A DNA stretch of 64,000 nt from Bacteroidales bacterium (GCA_015061055.1 SUXH01000005.1:62001-126000), one strand, 5' to 3'; counted from the stretch's first letter, positions 9,295 through 17,575 are shown. Program-made: numbers and translations. The notes: generated from the letters alone by a model not told the origin.

Positions 9295-10266
9295 TTATAT
9301 TGCAGTGGCTGTGAGCAGTTCTGCGTTACCTTTCAGTACAACTTCAGCAGTGCATGCAGGAACAAGCAGGGTTTCGCCTTGTCGCAATGTAGATGTGTTT
9401 CCTTTTTCATCGAATAATTGTAGCTCTCCCTTGATACACATTATTATGCGGAATGATTGAGCTTCGGGTGAAAGTATTTTGTGTTCGCCTGCTACAATAA
9501 TGCGACTTGTGTCGAAGTATTCACATTTTACAAGTTTGGTTTCACCAGTGATTCCACAAGGACAAGATGTAACATAGCTGTCGTGTACGGTGTAGTCGAT
9601 AGCTGTTTTTGCAAGTTTGGTGTGGAGTTCGCGTGTGTTGCCTTGCGCATCACGACGATCGAAGTCGTAAACTCGATATGTGATATCACAAGTACGTTGA
9701 ATTTCGGCAACAAGATTTCCCGCTCCAAGACTATGTATGCGTCCTGCAGGAAGGAAGAATAAGTCGCCGGGATGAGATTTGTGAGAAGCAACTACATCCA
9801 TAAGAGTGTTGTTCTTTACTCGTCGCTCATATTCTTTGGGCGAAATTGATTGATTGAAACCAACATTTATTTTTGCATTATCGATAGTGTCGATGATATA
9901 CCACATTTCGGCTTTCCCGAGACAGTTGTGGCGATTTTTTGCAATTGTGTCGTTAGGATGAACTTGTAATGAGAGGTCTTGTTTGGCGTCAAGGAACTTT
10001 ACAAGTATCGGAAAGGTGTCGCCGTACTTAGCGTAAATAGAGTCGCCAAGTAGTGCGCCTTTGTATTTTCTTATAAGTTCGACGATAGTCAACCCTGCGT
10101 CTTCTCCTTCGGAAACTACTGATTCACGCCCGGTTACGCCCGAAATTTCCCAACTTTCACCTATCTGTTTCTGATCGGTGACGATACCTTTGTATTCGGC
10201 GATTCTTTCGCCGCCCCAAAGCACCGATTTCAAGTAAGGTTGAAATTTGAAAAAACTAATGTTCAT
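9295..10266 (-). CDS. manA: Mannose-6-phosphate isomerase, class I
   Basis: The 323-residue cupin-type enzyme interconverts mannose-6-phosphate and fructose-6-phosphate and feeds GDP-mannose synthesis or mannose catabolism. The N-terminus (FQPYLKSVLWGGERIAEY), the zinc-site segment (LSLQVHPNDTIAK), GKAEMWYIID and the later LPAGRIHSLGAGNLVAEIQ carry the family's metal-binding His and Glu residues. Length and start agree with the short Bacteroidetes/Bacillus type. It is preceded by a TACCTTTG promoter. The upstream neighbour on the same strand is a GH26-like mannanase homologue, a loose mannose theme. Confidence 0.95.
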   Translation of the reverse strand: MNISFFKFQPYLKSVLWGGERIAEYKGIVTDQKQIGESWEISGVTGRESVVSEGEDAGLTIVELIRKYKGALLGDSIYAKYGDTFPILVKFLDAKQDLSLQVHPNDTIAKNRHNCLGKAEMWYIIDTIDNAKINVGFNQSISPKEYERRVKNNTLMDVVASHKSHPGDLFFLPAGRIHSLGAGNLVAEIQRTCDITYRVYDFDRRDAQGNTRELHTKLAKTAIDYTVHDSYVTSCPCGITGETKLVKCEYFDTSRIIVAGEHKILSPEAQSFRIIMCIKGELQLFDEKGNTSTLRQGETLLVPACTAEVVLKGNAELLTATAI

Positions 10267-10299
10267 AAGTGGTTGACTTCTCAGTTATATAATAAAATG

Positions 10300-10307
10300 C
10301 AAAGGTA
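10300..10307 (-). promoter_or_regulatory. -7 promoter element for manA
   Basis: On the minus strand the sequence reads TACCTTTG, matching TAnnTTTG, 33 bp before the manA ATG. Confidence 0.45.
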
Positions 10308-10385
10308 CAATATTTTTTTGATTATGCAGTGGTGTTGTGGGTGTTTTTGAATGGTGTGTTGGCTAATGGGTTGGTGTATAGGGTG

Positions 10386-11519
10386 TTACGGTAGTGAGAT
10401 TGTGTGTTGATTATTGAGGATATTACTCCATTCTTCGATTGAAGGTGCTGTTGAGGTTGATGTTGTGGGTGGTAATATGTTGAAATACAGCCACATAGAC
10501 GATGTGGATGGGATGTGTCGGCATTGTGAAAGAGCGAGCATTTTTTTACCTTCGAAGGTGGTGTGCAGGGTGGTGTAAATGTCGTTTTGCGAGATTGATG
10601 TGCTTGATTCACAGAGGTTTACACCGATGATGTCGACGTATCTGTCGCCAGGATACCATTGTGTGAGTGTCGATGGTGTGTTGAGATGCTGTGCCGGTGC
10701 GGTCCACACCCATATAAGGTTGTTAAGTTGGTGGCGCACAGCGAGTTGGTCGTATAGAAGTTTCCACAACTCGGTGAAGTGGAGGGCTGTTTTCCTTGTC
10801 CACCATCGATTTGGGTTGTGTGAGGCTAATGGGTTGAAAATCACAGTGATACCTGCTTGTCGGAGCTTGTCGCAGTGTTTTGCGAATTTTTCGATGTCGG
10901 AAAGGAGAAATTGAAATTCCCAATTGTTGTCAATCAGCGCTTTAGCTATGCTGAAAGGGCTGTCGGCGGAGTAGTTTTGGGGGTTGTCCGTCGATGATGC
11001 GGGTGTAAGCCAATTCCAAGTGTAACCGACATATCCTCCGGCAGAGATGTGGGCGATGATATTTTCGATGTTGTTCAGACTGTCGGTGTGAAGATTTTCG
11101 AGGTCGTAGAATACGATTTTGGGTCGTTTTTGAGTTGAGTTGAAAATTTTGTCGGAAAGGGGTGTTGTGTTGATATGTGGTTCGGTGATTCCCGAATATG
11201 TTTTTTTGCCGTAGTCGGCGAGCATCAGGGTGTAAAGTTGAGATGCTTGAGTAGACGCATCGGGGTTGCATAGTGTTTGTGTGATGTTGCTTATATCCAC
11301 GATGGGTGTGCTTGGCACATCAGTGGTGTCGACGGGAGAGGATGGCTCTGCGGAGGTAGAGTCGGAGGGGGTTGGTGTAGGGTTGTCGGGGCTGTTTGGA
11401 GTTTCGGTGGGTGTTTCGGGTAGGCGCGGCTCATCAGTATGAGGATTGTCGCCATGGCAGGCTGTGCAAAGCACAACGATAGAGCAAAGAGCTATTATGA
11501 TACTTTTCCGCCAGTTCAT
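10386..11519 (-). CDS. GH26-like lipoprotein lacking both catalytic glutamates (probable pseudoenzyme)
   Basis: The 377-residue lipoprotein has a lipobox at VLCTAC (Cys21). A Pro/Thr/Ser-rich linker (about 28-75) is followed by a domain resembling glycoside hydrolase family 26 (beta-mannanase). GH26-like features are TYSGI near 107, a W-rich segment (YVGYTWNW, 163-170), FNPLASHNPNRWW (228-240) and LNNLIWVWT (265-273). In active GH26 enzymes the block near 230 reads P-L/F-H-E, with Glu as acid/base; here it is P-L-A-S, with Ser233 in the Glu position. The nucleophile block (usually A-L-S-E) reads ALSQ, with Gln332. It is therefore probably non-hydrolytic, perhaps a glycan-binding surface protein. 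The family call is by eye. Confidence 0.72.
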   Translation of the reverse strand: MNWRKSIIIALCSIVVLCTACHGDNPHTDEPRLPETPTETPNSPDNPTPTPSDSTSAEPSSPVDTTDVPSTPIVDISNITQTLCNPDASTQASQLYTLMLADYGKKTYSGITEPHINTTPLSDKIFNSTQKRPKIVFYDLENLHTDSLNNIENIIAHISAGGYVGYTWNWLTPASSTDNPQNYSADSPFSIAKALIDNNWEFQFLLSDIEKFAKHCDKLRQAGITVIFNPLASHNPNRWWTRKTALHFTELWKLLYDQLAVRHQLNNLIWVWTAPAQHLNTPSTLTQWYPGDRYVDIIGVNLCESSTSISQNDIYTTLHTTFEGKKMLALSQCRHIPSTSSMWLYFNILPPTTSTSTAPSIEEWSNILNNQHTISLP

Positions 11520-11545
11520 AGAATGGAGAGTGCTTGATTATAGTG

Positions 11546-11580
11546 CAAATATAATTATTATTTAAGTAATTATTCCCAAA
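11546..11580 (-). promoter_or_regulatory. Promoter for the GH26-like gene (-33/-7 pair)
   Basis: On the minus strand, TTTG at 11580-11577 is followed 23 bp later by TATATTTG at 11553-11546, matching the Bacteroidetes consensus. The ATG is 26 bp further on. Confidence 0.5.
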
Positions 11581-11681
11581 GTTATTGTGGAGAATGTGTC
11601 AAATAAATACATTCGGATAAAAATTGCAGTCACATAGAATATCACAATTATCAAATATTTGCAACGTTGTTAGATCGGGAT

Positions 11682-12632
11682 TCACTTTTTGTCGGGTTTC
11701 ATATTACTCCATTTGTTGTATTCTGCTTTTGCTTTTTCATAATTACGCTCAGCATTTCTCACATGAGCCATCTCGGATTCTCGCCACATCTCATGTTTTG
11801 CTAATTCACCATGACTTCGCATCTCTCCTTTCCAGTGGCTCATATCCAGTTCAGCTTTTTTCTTCTTACTGTTAATTTCCTCTTGCGTATAACCCTTAAA
11901 AGTCGGATTACTTTCATCTATGTCATAGTCCACAAACGCTACACCACCTGTACTTTCAGAAGAATGGTAAGCATTCAAACCCGATGGGGCATATTCTTCT
12001 CTGAGGGTTCTTTGTTCACCTTGCTCGACCTCATTTATTTCGCAGAAGTTATCCAAACATTCATTAAATGTTGGAGCCATGTTATATTCTGCGTAATACT
12101 GTTGAGCAAAGCGAACACCTGCTTCAATAGATTCAACTCTATCAACACCTGCCGGATGTGTTTCTGATTCGGGTGTGTACATTAAAGAATTCTCCATTTG
12201 TGACACATCAATTCCATTCAGTCCAGCTCGTACACCAGCCATATAATCACAACATAATTCCTCCTGGTGAGAATCAAACTCAAGGTGTTCCATTCCTTGC
12301 AACACACGATGAGTTCCCTCGTGAGTCATTACCAAGTCCAAACCATCCTTTCCTGATATACCCATATCAAGCAACTGTTCTCTATTGAAAATGAGGACAT
12401 CATCTTGTAATGTGAAATCATTGTTTGGATATACGCCAGTTGTCCAACCTTCAGAAACTATTGCAGGTTCATCTATGTGGAAGAAATCACAAGTTTCCTC
12501 CACAGATTGTGAAATCATGTCATCCGACAAACTTTCACCGTATAATTGGCGTATATCATCAAACCAACCATCGGGAAATATGTCCTGCAATGGTTGTAAC
12601 GCATCTGTGTTTATGTTATCAAAGAAATCCAT
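11682..12632 (-). CDS. Zincin-like putative metallopeptidase, last gene of a five-gene operon
   Basis: This 316-residue protein has no signal peptide and is predicted cytosolic. The metal motif HEGTH at residues 104-108 is followed by a segment with Glu124/Glu125 and Asp129 (EELCCDYMAGVRAG). That layout fits HExxH gluzincin-like peptidases with a downstream acidic ligand. The region after 140 has conserved-looking turns (THPAGVDRVESIEAG). The C-terminal third (about 235-316) is charged, helical and Lys/Glu-rich. It starts 2 bp after the stop of the zinc-ribbon gene, so the genes are co-transcribed. The family is not recognised. It could be a house-cleaning protease, a maturation protease for its neighbours, or an effector. 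The peptidase call rests on the motif alone. Confidence 0.7.
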   Translation of the reverse strand: MDFFDNINTDALQPLQDIFPDGWFDDIRQLYGESLSDDMISQSVEETCDFFHIDEPAIVSEGWTTGVYPNNDFTLQDDVLIFNREQLLDMGISGKDGLDLVMTHEGTHRVLQGMEHLEFDSHQEELCCDYMAGVRAGLNGIDVSQMENSLMYTPESETHPAGVDRVESIEAGVRFAQQYYAEYNMAPTFNECLDNFCEINEVEQGEQRTLREEYAPSGLNAYHSSESTGGVAFVDYDIDESNPTFKGYTQEEINSKKKKAELDMSHWKGEMRSHGELAKHEMWRESEMAHVRNAERNYEKAKAEYNKWSNMKPDKK

Positions 12633-12634
12633 AT

Positions 12635-14521
12635 CTAATCACATTTTATATGTGGAGGGATACAATCAATACTAAAATTCCACATTCCACCTAAACGCCA
12701 ATCATATTGAACAGACAACTTTATTGTACAGTTGTATTTTTCACATCTTTTGAACGCATGAATTTCTTCTGGTTTGAAATCATATTTGCCTACATTATAA
12801 AAACCTAAGCCTTCAAAGATCTGTTTAAATTCATACTCAGGCATTCCCCAATAAAAACCGAGCTGTTTATAAAAAGATGGAATGTTATTAGCTGCTTCTT
12901 TATGCACCGCAATATGGTTGATAGTATAATTATTATTAAAGAAGAATACCTTGATATTATTAGGCATTTTGTATTCTCCATAACCTGTATCGGGATTGAC
13001 AAGTACACCTCCTTTTCTTTGAACATCGTATTTTGTAGATCTTCCAATAATAACATCAAAAGATTCTATATATTCAGACATCTGATTACCTGCATTATCC
13101 GTATCGTCATCATAATCTTCTTCGTCATCATTGTCGTATATCTCATCGTCACCCCATATATGACCACATGCATTACATTCATATTGCATATTGTCTGTGC
13201 CGTCATTCTCTACGTCATCAGAGCCACATTCAGGGCACTCTACGGTATCATCGTGTCCCCAATTATGCCCACAATCATTACAAGTATATTGGAGATAATC
13301 AGAGCCGTCATCATCTACATCATCAGAACTGCAATTTGGGCAAATAGGATCTTCTATATTTGTTTCTTTTTTATCAATAATTCCATTTTTCTCTAGTTCA
13401 TCATATGCTTTACCACATTTTTTACAAATTGGTGCAGTATCTAAATCTAAAAAATCAAAATTACTTGAATTGCAGTATGGGCACTTATTTAAAATTACAT
13501 TAACACCATCTAGTTTTTTTCTAAAATCAAAATCAAGAGTTATAAAGTACAATTTATTGGGGGTAATTAACAATATACCAAAATCATCTTTAATTTTAAT
13601 TTTATACCCTTTATTCAATAGTATTTTTATACATTTTTCATATTTATAGCCAAAATCTAATCCAATCTGCTTTTTCCATTTCATTGGCATGCTGTATTTG
13701 GATTCTAGTACAGCATAGACGAACCTGTTATTTACATTTTCATATCCATAAAATACAATTCCATTGTCAGTTTTATATGAAACTGCAAACTGATGCTCTT
13801 CTATATCATTGTTATTCACCTCACTTATAAGAGTCTTTCCCAAAGTTATGCCATCAATGGGAAAAAGAAAATCCTCAGGATTCTCACTTTCACAAGGTTC
13901 CTCTTTACACTTCTCACATAAATTTAAAACATCACGAGTTTTTTCCTTACTATCTTCCAACCATTTTTTATAAGCCTTAAAACCGACACCATCATATTTA
14001 TCCTTAATAGTACGGACAATTGGAGATCTACGAGTTACCGCATCATCATTGAAGACAATCTCATCTATTTCAAGGCACAAGTCTTCACGTTGGAGTTTGC
14101 GTAATATTTTACGTTGCAAATCCTCAACAGAATCCTCATATAGTTCTTCCATATCAATGGTGATTATTGTAGGCTCACCATGAGAGAAGTTTCTCTCGTA
14201 TATAGAGTTATACTTTTCACTGTAACGCAACCAATGGATATAACCATTAGGAAGAGTAAGTTCAAATTTATCCTCACACTCTTCGTTAAACAGAATTGTT
14301 TTAATCTCATTCCATTGATTGATTATTTGCTTATAGTCTTCCTCGTTGTCTTTGGTGTTGAAGCCTGTGATAAGAGCATTTTCATTCTCAACCTTACAAC
14401 CTTTCGATATCTTCTCGCCAATATAAAAGAAGAAATCACTATTCAAATCATAATTCAGAACTTCAAGCTCCTCATTTGATTGGACTTCCTCATTATTAAT
14501 GTTTATATAAAGGGTTTTCAT
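12635..14521 (-). CDS. Unknown protein with three CxxC zinc ribbons
   Basis: The 628-residue acidic protein has no membrane segment. Three zinc-ribbon-type modules lie in its middle: Cys347/350 with Cys366/369, Cys394/397 with Cys414/417, and Cys429/432 with Cys449/452. The second and third are close internal copies (CPNCSSDD and CPECGSDD, each followed by QY-x-C-N-x-C-G-H). An additional Cys cluster lies near 202-210. A very acidic stretch (about 458-476) separates the ribbons from a C-terminal domain of about 150 residues with aromatic-rich segments. It sits between the coiled-coil gene (10 bp gap) and the zincin-like gene (2 bp gap). No family is recognised. The ribbons suggest binding to protein or nucleic acid. 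Base composition is AT-richer than the flanking housekeeping genes. Confidence 0.75.
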   Translation of the reverse strand: MKTLYININNEEVQSNEELEVLNYDLNSDFFFYIGEKISKGCKVENENALITGFNTKDNEEDYKQIINQWNEIKTILFNEECEDKFELTLPNGYIHWLRYSEKYNSIYERNFSHGEPTIITIDMEELYEDSVEDLQRKILRKLQREDLCLEIDEIVFNDDAVTRRSPIVRTIKDKYDGVGFKAYKKWLEDSKEKTRDVLNLCEKCKEEPCESENPEDFLFPIDGITLGKTLISEVNNNDIEEHQFAVSYKTDNGIVFYGYENVNNRFVYAVLESKYSMPMKWKKQIGLDFGYKYEKCIKILLNKGYKIKIKDDFGILLITPNKLYFITLDFDFRKKLDGVNVILNKCPYCNSSNFDFLDLDTAPICKKCGKAYDELEKNGIIDKKETNIEDPICPNCSSDDVDDDGSDYLQYTCNDCGHNWGHDDTVECPECGSDDVENDGTDNMQYECNACGHIWGDDEIYDNDDEEDYDDDTDNAGNQMSEYIESFDVIIGRSTKYDVQRKGGVLVNPDTGYGEYKMPNNIKVFFFNNNYTINHIAVHKEAANNIPSFYKQLGFYWGMPEYEFKQIFEGLGFYNVGKYDFKPEEIHAFKRCEKYNCTIKLSVQYDWRLGGMWNFSIDCIPPHIKCD

Positions 14522-14531
14522 TATAATGCTT

Positions 14532-16286
14532 TTAAACTAATCGATTAAGTTTCTTTTTTAATTGTCTCTGCATTGCTTCATCTTTAATCTGTGGTAAAAG
14601 CGACTCAAAAAATGGCTTATCCTTAGCACTCATTTCATCCAAACAAGTCTCCCAAACATACTTGAAATCGGGATCTTCAACACCAAATGTCTTTCTGCAG
14701 TATTCACGAATAAGATATTCTATTTCCTCATTTGATTTTTCTTCATCTTGAATAGCCAAAAGAGTCTTTATTTCGTTTAGTTGTAAAGATCTGTTGCTCT
14801 GTAACATTCCTCTTTCTTCAGGAGAAAGTAAATATGTTTCTTCTTCTATTATTCGCAAAAAAACTTTCTTATAACTTTTGAACAATTGGTCACAAAGTTC
14901 CTTGTTGTTATACAACTCAGGGAATTCTTCTTTCAATAATTTAGGATATATAGGATTGATATCTGTAGAACGCAGATGATGGATGTCTGTAAGCGTTGCC
15001 AAAGTCATACCTATCTGAGCTGATAAAGATTTAGACAATAAGGCTAAGTCTTGTACAGGCTCAATCTTGAAGATATTGTAAATGCCAAATGCATCAATCT
15101 CATTCATTTTTTCTTTATTACCGATACGCTCATCAATACGCAACGATTCATAGAGCTTTATATTTCGTTCTAAAATTCGTTGCTGCATAAAGAATGGCGT
15201 TTTTTCTGTTTCTGCGATGTCGGCTTTTGCCAAATCATTCAGTACTCCCAAAGCTGTTTTTGAGCGTTCATAAACAGAATAAGCAAGAATAGCATCAATA
15301 TTGATATTGAAATTCAGTTCTGTACGAACGTGCTCGGTAGAGGTATAGCCTAATCCCCACGAAGATACCATAATACGGAAATTGTTTCCATCGAATCTTG
15401 GTTCAAGAACCACACAAGGCATATCACGCAAGAAGAAATGTAGTGTTTCACTTGCGTGCATTCCCGGACTATATTTATCATTCCATGCTGTAGGATAGAA
15501 TATTACAGGACGTTCACTTCTTCTATTATAATATGTAGTAAAGAAACTTTCCAGGCGCTGATACGTAGTATCCCAAATCTGTCGGCTAAGTATTTCACGA
15601 TTCTTTATCTTTGAGTCAACATACACAGGAGCCACAAAAACATTCAAAGCCTCAGGATTCTCTGCATAGTTCATCACATCGCTTGCCACATCAGCCATAT
15701 TACAATTTTCACCCACGGTAAATCGCAATAAAGATGCAAGTGAATGAGGTCGATTCTTCAACAACACAAGCGGCGAAATATTTAATGGAAAATTCTTTAG
15801 AGCATCTTGAACCATACGGTCCTGTAGTAGATTCTGAGCATTCTCACGAGCAACAAGAATTTGCGTTTCTCGCATAGCCATTGCATTGAAACGGGCTATC
15901 TCACGGCTATTCTTGATATTCATCTCATTAAGAGCAATGGTTAATTTTACTCTTTGCTCCTCCAACTGTTTTTGGACTTGTAAACGACGCATTTCTATAC
16001 GCTCTTGGAATGCCATTCTATTTGCCTCCATCTCCATCTGGAAGTGACGCTGTTCTGCATCCCTCTGCCTTTGAAATGCCTGCTGTTGAGCATCACGCTC
16101 AGCCTGGAACATCTGATTCTCTTTCTGCTGACGCTTTTGGAATTCTTGCAATCTATCATCACGCTCTTTTTGAGCTTTGAACTGTGGTTGATATTTTATA
16201 GGTACAACATAATCGACAATTTTGTTAATTGCCATTACACCTCCAATACCGCCTAATGCTCCTATTAAACTTTCAATTATTGCCAT
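14532..16286 (-). CDS. Unknown coiled-coil protein with N-terminal membrane-association segment
   Basis: The 584-residue protein starts with a glycine-rich hydrophobic segment (residues 1-28, IGALGGIGGVMAINKIVDYV) that could insert in or lie on a membrane. A long charged, Gln/Arg/Glu-rich coiled coil follows (about 35-165), then a globular region of about 400 residues with no recognised domain. Blocks that look conserved are RPVIFYPTAWNDKYSPG and FRIMVSSWGLGYTSTEHVRT. No P-loop, protease or nuclease motif was seen. The gene is the third of five in a tight operon behind the sigma factor and the anti-sigma-like gene (4 bp gap). It may act as the scaffold or sensor of this system, which is inference. 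Confidence 0.75.
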   Translation of the reverse strand: MAIIESLIGALGGIGGVMAINKIVDYVVPIKYQPQFKAQKERDDRLQEFQKRQQKENQMFQAERDAQQQAFQRQRDAEQRHFQMEMEANRMAFQERIEMRRLQVQKQLEEQRVKLTIALNEMNIKNSREIARFNAMAMRETQILVARENAQNLLQDRMVQDALKNFPLNISPLVLLKNRPHSLASLLRFTVGENCNMADVASDVMNYAENPEALNVFVAPVYVDSKIKNREILSRQIWDTTYQRLESFFTTYYNRRSERPVIFYPTAWNDKYSPGMHASETLHFFLRDMPCVVLEPRFDGNNFRIMVSSWGLGYTSTEHVRTELNFNINIDAILAYSVYERSKTALGVLNDLAKADIAETEKTPFFMQQRILERNIKLYESLRIDERIGNKEKMNEIDAFGIYNIFKIEPVQDLALLSKSLSAQIGMTLATLTDIHHLRSTDINPIYPKLLKEEFPELYNNKELCDQLFKSYKKVFLRIIEEETYLLSPEERGMLQSNRSLQLNEIKTLLAIQDEEKSNEEIEYLIREYCRKTFGVEDPDFKYVWETCLDEMSAKDKPFFESLLPQIKDEAMQRQLKKKLNRLV

Positions 16287-16290
16287 AATA

Positions 16291-16662
16291 TTACTCTTCT
16301 AATGTATTATCAAATATGTTGTCTAAATCGTTATTATCGAAGCTATCTCTATCAAATCCATTGTCAAATGAATCAAATTGAGATAAACTATCATTGTATT
16401 CGGGAATACTTTGCAATGGAGAAGATATTATATCCATACCACTGTTCCAATCTATGTTATTATCCATAGGGTTCATAATCAAGTTATCATTGCCCATGGT
16501 TAATCCCAAATGATTAATATCATTGACGATGTCGATGACTTCGGACAACATTGAGTCACTACCCATTTGGTTTTGAATCAATGAACATTCTTCCATATTG
16601 GCGTTGCCATCAAGATAAGCAGCCAACATCTCATCAGAAATATTATCGTTCCAATCAATCAT
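16291..16662 (-). CDS. Small acidic anti-sigma-like protein
   Basis: The protein has 123 residues. The N-terminus (ISDEMLAAYLDGNANMEE) resembles the start of zinc-finger-like anti-sigma domains (ASD), with the Leu-x-x-Tyr-Leu-Asp-Gly core. The usual His/Cys ligands are missing, and there is no membrane helix. The remainder is Asp/Asn-rich with repeated FDN/FD motifs. It overlaps the 3' end of the sigma-factor gene by 8 bp, the usual arrangement for a sigma/anti-sigma pair. A role in holding the upstream sigma factor is inferred. It could instead be an adaptor that reports to the coiled-coil protein. Confidence 0.6.
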   Translation of the reverse strand: MIDWNDNISDEMLAAYLDGNANMEECSLIQNQMGSDSMLSEVIDIVNDINHLGLTMGNDNLIMNPMDNNIDWNSGMDIISSPLQSIPEYNDSLSQFDSFDNGFDRDSFDNNDLDNIFDNTLEE

Positions 16663-17224
16663 AATAATCCTCCTTTCTGCCCATCAGCATTCGCAGTTGC
16701 AATAACGCACGACGATGGATGTTATATAGGTTATCAACTGTAACATTCATTTGCTCTGCCAATAGGTCGGGACGCATCTCTTGTAAATCAAGCATCTCAA
16801 TTACTTGACGATAGCGTATATTCTGCATCTTACTCAAGGCATCGCAAATATCAATTCTTCGCTCTATACAGAAATTAGGATTAAATCCATAGTCTGTTTT
16901 CCCGTTTAGAGCCTGTGACGTTTCTGATTCTATCAGTATTTCTCTCTTTTTCTGAAAATATCGTACAGCTACAACACTTGTCCATGTTGTCAATTTGCTA
17001 CGATAATCGAATTGCTTGATTTTATGCCAATCGTTCGATTGTAGATAAATATATAATTCACTAATTAGTGTATTTTCATCTATCTGATAATCAAAAACAC
17101 TCTGAATGATATATGCGAACAACGATTTGCATTTCTTGAAAAAGAAATACTCAATCATCGAATGATCATTGTTTACGATGCCATTAATGATTTGTTCGTC
17201 GGTATATTGTTTTAAATCCTTCAT
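16655..17224 (-). CDS. ECF-type RNA polymerase sigma factor
   Basis: The 189-residue protein has the sigma-70 two-domain layout. Region 2 lies at about 15-100, with the core KLTTWTSVVAVRYFQKKR (helix 2.3/2.4). Region 4 lies at about 125-180, with a helix-turn-helix (LLAEQMNVTVDNLYNIHRRA). It is the first gene of a tight operon with an anti-sigma-like gene, a coiled-coil protein, a triple zinc-ribbon protein and a zincin-like protein. A TACTTTTG promoter about 113 bp upstream matches the housekeeping consensus, and a 15-bp palindrome sits behind it. The usual ECF role is transcription of a dedicated regulon, here probably its own operon or related loci. The target promoters are unknown. Confidence 0.82.
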   Translation of the reverse strand: MKDLKQYTDEQIINGIVNNDHSMIEYFFFKKCKSLFAYIIQSVFDYQIDENTLISELYIYLQSNDWHKIKQFDYRSKLTTWTSVVAVRYFQKKREILIESETSQALNGKTDYGFNPNFCIERRIDICDALSKMQNIRYRQVIEMLDLQEMRPDLLAEQMNVTVDNLYNIHRRALLQLRMLMGRKEDYYD

Positions 17225-17337
17225 CTTCTATTAATCCCAAATCATAGGTTTTCGCACTTGCTCGTCTCCATATGGCATTTGATGAATATTCGTTTCGTTT
17301 GATAAGATTTTTTCTGTACAAGGAATCTACTTCATTA

Positions 17338-17345
17338 CAAAAGTA
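17338..17345 (-). promoter_or_regulatory. -7 promoter element of the sigma-factor operon
   Basis: The minus strand reads TACTTTTG, matching TAnnTTTG. It implies a leader of about 105 nt before the sigma-factor ATG, longer than at neighbouring genes. No good -33 TTG was found. Confidence 0.4.
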
Positions 17346-17386
17346 CTGATTTTATTGTAAATAACCTTATTTTGGGGCGAGAATGT

Positions 17387-17401
17387 TGAATCAATGATTC
17401 A
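17387..17401. promoter_or_regulatory. 15-bp palindrome, candidate operator
   Basis: TGAATCA-A-TGATTCA is a perfect 7-bp dyad around one base. It lies about 42 bp upstream of the minus-strand -7 element of the sigma-factor operon. A regulator-binding role is inferred from position only. Confidence 0.3.
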
Positions 17402-17552
17402 TCAATGAAGAGTGGTAAGGGCTTGAGAGGGCTTGAGAGGGTGCAAGGGGCGAAAAGGGCTAAAAGGCAGGGGGGTATGTGTGGGAGTAATAATTTTTGT
17501 GGTCTTTGTTAAGAAAATAATGTTTTTTGTTGCTGAAATGATTGAGTCTCTT

Positions 17553-17560
17553 TATTTTTG
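17553..17560 (+). promoter_or_regulatory. -7 promoter element of the four-helix-bundle gene
   Basis: TATTTTTG fits TAnnTTTG and lies 15 bp before the ATG at 17576, giving a very short leader. Confidence 0.45.
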
Positions 17561-17575
17561 CAAAAACTTGAATTT

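Larger units (their letters stand above)
17225..17575. other. Intergenic region between divergent genes (sigma-factor operon and four-helix-bundle gene)
   Basis: This 351-bp gap holds the minus-strand promoter of the sigma-factor operon (17338-17345), a 15-bp palindrome (17387-17401), a purine-rich stretch with a perfect direct repeat GCTTGAGAGG at 17421-17430 and 17431-17440, and the plus-strand promoter of the next gene (17553-17560). No coding frame worth calling was seen. Confidence 0.6.

Noticed and set aside
11652..11661. CAAATATTTG palindrome after the zincin-like gene
   Set aside because: It is short and AT-rich, and such 10-bp dyads are expected by chance in this DNA.
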